Below, piece by piece: positions 19,802-24,783 of a stretch of DNA of 24,783 nt. Source of the DNA: Silene noctiflora (Eukaryota; Streptophyta; Magnoliopsida; Caryophyllales; Caryophyllaceae); the NCBI GenBank assembly GCA_009801015.1, contig VHZZ01000589.1, forward strand, positions 39,094 through 63,876, read 5' to 3'. The position numbers were made by a program, and so were the translations under genes. Every line of letters begins with the position of its first letter. The stretch's first letter is position 1. The notes beneath the pieces are model-generated. The model was not told where the DNA came from. It saw only the letters and a list, made by a program, of their open reading frames with translations, and made no database searches.

Positions 19802-21240
19802 TTGTGAGTTGACGGTCAGAAGTAAGAATTTGTGAATAAATAAATGATGCCACTTTACAACAGCAGCATCTGCATTAGCATGGACCAAGTGTCTCAAGGG
19901 TTTCCATAATGTCAGGTTAAAGGGGTCGGATGTATGTAGCCTTACCTTGTGTTAATCATACAAAGTGGTAGCTTTCGAATGGCAGTAATAAATTGCGTCA
20001 AAAATTGCATCGGCTATCATGCTATTTCACAATAAAAAAAAGCATGTAACTAACAGAAAGGGAACGTTTAACTTACAGAGTTACAGTTAACATCCAGATG
20101 GCCTTTTCTACTTCAAGAGGATTTGATTTAACATTATGATCATAATAAGTACATACGATCCAGCATAAGGACAGTTGTATGCTCTGAAATTGCCGAGTGC
20201 TTCATGTTTGAGTTCGCTGTAATAAGGAAATACTTCTGGGCATACCAGGCTGTAATATACTACTCCAATATTTGCATGGTAATTCAATTGACTCTGCCAC
20301 CTTTTCCAGGGCTAAACAGCGGATATCACCCAACTCCTGCCTACAAGTCGGACATCGGTTTTGAATTCTTGTTTTACAGGTGGCGCACAGTGTGTGTCCA
20401 TTATGGCACTGCAGTCTGCAGTCAGATCAGAGCTATCTCAGCTGGCAATAAACAAATATGAAAAATTAATAACAGTCCTACTTATTGTCGAATTTATTCT
20501 TATAACCATCTAACAGGAACAACAATGGAGTTATTGGACAGAATGGAATCAAAGAGGGAGTCATGTAACCTAAGACCGCCCCATTTGAAATCCAAGCACG
20601 CCCTAAGATGTGACGGGACACAGTTTTTATTAAACTAAATCACCCAAGCCTCGGCCAACATCGAGTCAAGTTCGTGTAAGCGCGTTGGTGAATGGTTATT
20701 GTAGTTGGTTTCTGTAAAGTACTTAATTATTTCACTGACATTCGAAGGGATATTTGATAACAATACGAATAAGTCATGTGTAAGACCGATGAACACACCA
20801 AGTCATCAAACTATACTGATCAATTCAACATCAACTTTCAAAATACCAATTACACAAATAAGCTCTATACCAAAAGGCCACCTTTCATCTTCCACAGCGG
20901 ATTCATTCGACATTTTAGTGACAGTAATCAGCAAACAAAAAAAAAATACAATCCAAATAAATGAAGAAAGGGAACTTTGAAACCTAACAAACAAGAATCA
21001 AAGTAACAGAAGCGACGAAAACCTGATATCTGATGAATACATAGAGTTGGTACAAACAGGATAGTCAAGCAACTAACGGACACTGGTGGCAGGCGCAGGT
21101 GATATGGGTCCCACAGTATTACCCCTTGCCTTTTCCCAAAAAGGAGTGATTTCTGTTCAGGTGGCGGTGGTGGTGGTGGTGGTGGCGGTGGCGGTTATTT
21201 GGGTGACGATGGACCTCACTTCCTCCAATTCATGCACAGA

Positions 21241-22384
21241 TGATGAGCACACTATTTTTTACAATTTCCAACAAAATTGTAACAAAAAATCAATCAAATA
21301 CCCACAAGTCCAATTACAAAACTCACTTCTTTGAATCTCCAATTAGATAACCTCAATCCATCATTCCAAATTCAATTGATTCCCCAAATTTCTCTCTTTA
21401 TCAAACCCTACCTTCTCTAAAATCTGATAAGAAAAAAACTATGAAAGAAATCAAAGAGAACCCAGAAATACCAACAAATCCAATTGCAAAACCCAAAGCC
21501 TAAAATTTTAAAACTTTATAGTATAGTATTCAGTTATTCAGAATTGAATTAACCCTCCTCCAAAAATCCATACTTTCTTTTGGATAAAATCAATTGCGAG
21601 ACTAGGGGTTTTAACAAAGGCTCTGTTGCCATTTGAAAATTTTGAAATTTTTAGCTATCGAATTTACCTAATGTCGCATTTTTAGTTTTTTCGGTTAAAT
21701 ATTCGTATTTTAGAGTAAAAAAGAGTGTATTTAATATTAAATTCTCTGCTTAAATGTAGTCAGTCTCGTTTCTGATCCTGTAATGATCCTGAGTGATCGA
21801 TGAATAGAATGTAATAGAAAGGACGGGGTAAACGTATTCAGCTTTAAACACGAATGATGGAAGCCAACGAAGTTCTACCGTTTCAGATTAGTTGTGATCC
21901 CAATTTGCAGAACAGTTCTCCCTCAATCGAAAGCATTCAGGAAAGAACCGCAAATCCTTGATAATCCACAGTGGGGAGAAGCCAACGTTTTGAAAGTTAC
22001 CATGATGATATCTTTTGCGACAGTGTCGACCATCTTTTTGTGCACCATGATCGAGATTATGCCGCAACAACTGGTACAAGGACCAACTAAATCTAGTTTA
22101 TCCACTAGCCCAATAATATGTTTCACATTGCAATATACAGCGAAGCAATAGAAAAGCAAGTAAAATCGAGAGTACAGGAATAAAGATGCACAAACAGAAA
22201 CATTTTCTCATAAATAGTCCCAAATATGCAGAAAATGATGCAAACATTTTTTGTGTTTCCTATTCCTTTCTTTTTTTGGCCCGCTTGCCAACCCGTCATC
22301 TCCCAAACAGTAACAATGATTGCGCTTATTATTTATAGAGGATACTGTACAATGATAGAACTACAAAGGGTCCCACGACCCGTC
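21241..22384. other. Region between the SINAT pseudogene and ClpX; ClpX 3' UTR at the right
   Basis: The right part (about 22200-22384) is presumably ClpX 3' UTR; on the minus strand tataaataataa near 22338 could serve for polyadenylation. A ttgaaatttttagctatcga scrap at about 21640 is related to the repeat at 16450-16550. From 21888 to 22159 three frames are open at once, but none gives a protein I recognise. No gene is called. Confidence 0.45.
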
Positions 22385-24783
22385 TTACATGCTAGCGACC
22401 ACAGATGGAAGGTCAGTTTCGGCCTCAGGTTCTCCTTCAGAACCGTCAGCCTCCTTTGGTGACTGTTGCGTAAGATAACGGTCTAGGGCTCCCTTACCAT
22501 ACAGAATTTTACCACCACACCCTTTACCCTCCAATCCTACTGATTCCTCGTCAATAATTACAGCGTCGATGATATTGTCACCCGTTCTTGTGTCGGGAAT
22601 CTGCATTACATAGTTCACACATATCTCGTTACCCAAAAGAAGGAAAAATGAAGGGACACCATCCAGATAAAAGAGAATTTATCAACTGTTTACCTCGTAC
22701 ATGGCGTCCATCAGAAGGTTCTCTAATATGGCTCGCAAACCCCGAGCTCCAGTGTTTTTATTTATTGCCTTTTTCGCAATTAGTCTCAACGCCTTATCTG
22801 TGAAATGCAGCTTCACCTAGAGAAAGATATGAAACTAAATCGTCAGCAACTCATTTCAGCCATTATACCCAACATAGGTCAAATGCAAGACTTCATTCTA
22901 TAAAAAAATTTCACAAATAAGTTTTATCGAGTGCATGAACAGCACGGCCTAGAGACTTTTGGGAGAGTACTTTTCTCTTATAATCCATGAAATTTATCTA
23001 TAAGTGGAAAACGTGGTGACTTTGTTTGATTGGCCCCCAAAAAATGGAGAACGTAGTGAACTGCAATGGTACAGTTCTTTATCTGTTCCTCAAAATTGAG
23101 CCTCCTTCTCTTCATCATGTGTTCCGTAACAAATCACTACTTTTTCATTTGCATTAGAATCTATTTCACAGCAGTTTTCATCGACATTGCCTCCCTTATT
23201 CGTGAATAAAAAGGGCAGGCAAACCTGATCACACCAGAAACATTTTAGAAAGAAGAATAACAACTTACTCCATTCATCTGAAACATCTTTTTGTATTGCT
23301 TTCCTAGAGCATTCTTTGGCTCCGTTAAAACCTATGAGATCACAAGGATTGCATTAGTGAAATAATTAGAAACACCGAAACTAATTCAAAGGCTCCTTTG
23401 TACATGATTTTGCAGTAGATTGCAAAATAACTAAACTAATGTCTTACACNACAAGAGCTGATAATGTTTGACAGGTTCTGCACCCTCAAATCAAGGAATG
23501 AGTAATATTACCTCAACAAGTTNGTCTTCAGTGAGGGCTGACAAGTTAACAAGGACAGGAAATCTTCCAACAAATTCAGGTATCAAACCATACGCAATAA
23601 GATCGCTACTTTCTACCTGGAATGATACAAAGCAAGCAAACAAATAAACTCAAGCAGGATCAAAAGAAGCACTACCAATTACCAAACTAAATGCCTCTCC
23701 AGATTCATTCAACGAAGCTTCTAGTAGGTCTAGGAACAACAAAAGCACACGGTATTTCCGAGAACTAAAGCACGCACTTACATTATCTAACAAGGACGAA
23801 GCTACAACAGCACTNGTAGGACCAGTTGTTCTCATGTTTGCACGTACAGGAGCACCAAAACCGATGGAGGAATCATTGCGTCTGTAACAAACATGCACTG
23901 TTTTCTGAGTCAACTTTATCTAAAAGTTAATATTATGTAGAGAAAAGCAAATAACAATTTCAAACCAGAACCTTTCTGANATGGTTTTCTCCAAATCAAT
24001 GAAAGCACCACCACAAATGAAAAGAATATCCTTTGTATCCATATGTGGAGCAAGGCCATTGAATTGTAAAATATCAAAATCACCAACACGGACTAAATAT
24101 CCAATAACAGAATTCAAAACATGATAAACGGGAATGTAGGTATTGTGATAAATCAAGGCGGTGACACCAAAACACGACCGTTCTGTAATGGTTTTGAACA
24201 CTGCGGCCGCATTTTACGACAATCTTGTCCGCATTTAGCAAGACTAGGTCGGTCATTTTGGGTACTTTTCTTAATGTTGTTGCCAGAAAGTAATACCTGG
24301 ATGTTGTCACCCCTAGGATGCTTTCGAGCTCCTTTCTCAGGGACATTAACAATCTGGTGAAAAGGGCAAACGTCAGTTGGAAAAAGCATGGTACAAATCG
24401 TTCAAACAAAAAGGTGTATATGTCTCATGCTCAGACAAAAGTAGCTATAATAAACAGTGATCAATAATAAGATAAACTAAATTCCACCAGTAATTAACTG
24501 CTTGAATCATACAAAGACAGAAACACATTGGATATTCAGTGAGGTTTACTGTTTTCACACAACTCTTCAAAATTCAAATGCTCAACAGTTAATACTCCAC
24601 TGCAAAGTTAATCGAAGCAACAAACTGCAGCTCTAAAGAACGAAAAAGTCCAACACTTCATGGACAAAAAAAAATTAAAAAAAAAAAAAGCAACTTTAAA
24701 AATTGACTCACCGTTCCTTCTAACATTTTAAGTAATGCTTGCTGGACACCCTCTCCTGATACATCTCTACTAATATTAAGGCT
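22385..24783 (-). CDS. CLPX: Organellar ClpX, ATPase and substrate-unfolding subunit of ClpXP, 3' half
   Basis: Eight exons on the minus strand, running off the right edge: 24783-24712, 24353-24297, 24042-23972, 23881-23782, 23616-23512, 23331-23269, 22816-22694 and 22600-22385 (stop TAA 22387-22385). They encode about 268 residues, the C-terminal half of a protein of some 580. Visible landmarks in order are pore-2 loop [22 protein letters not shown] loop [11 protein letters not shown], sensor-1 strand [10 protein letters not shown], the IGF ClpP-docking loop [14 protein letters not shown], the Arg-finger region [12 protein letters not shown], and sensor-2 [13 protein letters not shown]. The tail DLPSVVASM is typical of plant mitochondrial ClpX. 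The protein unfolds substrates with ATP and feeds them to ClpP in the mitochondrial matrix. Walker A and B and the N-terminal zinc domain are outside. Ambiguous bases are at 23980 (Ile codon unless G), 23815 (silent) and 23523 (first base of a Lys/Gln/Glu or stop codon). The acceptor before 24042 lacks AG. Confidence 0.95.
24043..24296 (-). other. CLPX: ClpX intron with no AG at its 3' end
   Basis: The donor is CAG|GTATTA at 24296. Homology places the next exon at ATGGATACAAAGGATATT from 24042, but the preceding bases are CTCCACAT, where an acceptor would read CTCCACAG. The nearest other AGs are TTTAG at about 24093, which would shift the frame, and ACAAAG ending at 24031, which would stay in frame but delete four residues. 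Confidence 0.7.

Larger units (their letters stand above)
19040..21240 (-). pseudogene. SINAT-type RING E3 ubiquitin ligase pseudogene (intron-containing)
   Basis: Three decayed exons lie on the minus strand: about 21240-21023, 20408-20077 and 19473-19040. The first has a His-run (GGTGGT triplets at 21161-21194) and SPAPATSVR-stop-LLDYPVCTNSMY, where SINAT proteins read PATSVxELLECPVCTNSMY. The second starts CHNGHTLCATCKTRIQNRCP and continues TCRQELGDIRCLALEKVAES, an intact half of the RING. A 13-bp insertion after CK then shifts frame into CPEVFPYYSELKHE and NCPYAG, and about 30 codons are missing before VKSNPLEVEKAIWMLTV. The third has VFHCFGQDFCL, a shift, HFEAFQL, a 127-bp insertion, then VYMAFMR, YSLEVGG, KLVWEGTPRSI and KELKLRM in different frames. 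Splice junctions remain (ATCAG|GT, CTCT|GTAAGT), so this is a duplicated gene, not a retrocopy. Functional SINATs dimerise and ubiquitinate targets; this one cannot encode such a protein. Confidence 0.92.

Noticed and set aside
19511-19897. Minus-strand open frame of 128 codons
   Set aside because: It lies between SINAT exons 2 and 3, that is in an intron of the pseudogene, and matches no SINAT sequence or other family I know.
20204-20461. Plus-strand open frame of 85 codons
   Set aside because: It is the reverse of the RING-coding exon remnant of the SINAT pseudogene, which is recognisable on the minus strand.
24042-24092. Alternative upstream start of ClpX exon at the TTTAG acceptor, adding [14 protein letters not shown]
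   Set aside because: The resulting 50-nt extension would shift the frame relative to the previous exon, and the residues do not resemble ClpX.
23920-24409. Minus-strand open frames that read through ClpX introns
   Set aside because: They join true exon pieces to intron sequence; conserved ClpX exon boundaries explain the coding parts better.
1-24783. CRISPR arrays, tRNA or rRNA genes, bacterial-type operons
   Set aside because: I looked for regular spacer-repeat structure, cloverleaf-like genes and rRNA-like stretches and saw none; the window is plant nuclear DNA.

Overview
This is a piece of a plant nuclear genome. It is AT-rich, its genes are split by canonical GT-AG introns, and it is full of short MITE-like elements and degenerate repeats. 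The gene families (pectin methylesterase, a B-sister MADS-box factor, a CBL calcium sensor, ClpX, SINAT) are those of a flowering plant, almost certainly a eudicot. Repeat types such as TTAAGACGG palindromes, GAACTGAA-like tracts and CTCCCTCCGTCCC elements suggest Caryophyllales to me, but that is an impression from memory, not proof.

Layout. 1-926: non-coding, with palindromic and GGGTCA-type repeats. 927-2786 (+): the last two exons of a pectin methylesterase; its 5' exons lie off the left edge. 2787-7299: a gene-poor stretch of about 4.5 kb with two MITEs, a SINE-like scrap, a 30-bp perfect tandem duplication and simple-sequence-like repeats. 7300-10800 (+): a complete MIKC MADS-box gene of the B-sister class (TT16/ABS/GGM13-like), 6 coding exons, 219 residues. 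10800-13765 (-): a complete CBL gene, convergent with the MADS gene, 8 coding exons, 224 residues, with an N-myristoylation start. 13766-19039: non-coding upstream and leader-intron sequence with MITEs, a 207-bp tandem duplication and a long A-tract. 19040-21240 (-): a clearly broken SINAT-type RING E3 ubiquitin ligase gene that keeps its introns. 22385-24783 (-): the 3' half of an organellar ClpX gene, 8 exons, running off the right edge.

The genes are unrelated in function and form no cluster or operon. They cover cell-wall remodelling, ovule/seed-coat type transcription control, calcium signalling and organelle protein turnover. I found no new multi-gene system. The observations most worth checking are these: the B-sister protein appears cut short by a nonsense change, with the lost C-terminal motif still readable downstream; one ClpX intron lacks its 3' AG by what looks like a single base; one CBL intron is stop-free, a multiple of three and codes for a hydrophobic stretch; and a small palindromic transposon sits in the SINAT pseudogene with a 9-bp target duplication. 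Six ambiguous bases (N) fall in the ClpX region and in the tandem duplication upstream of CBL, so single-base claims there need read support.
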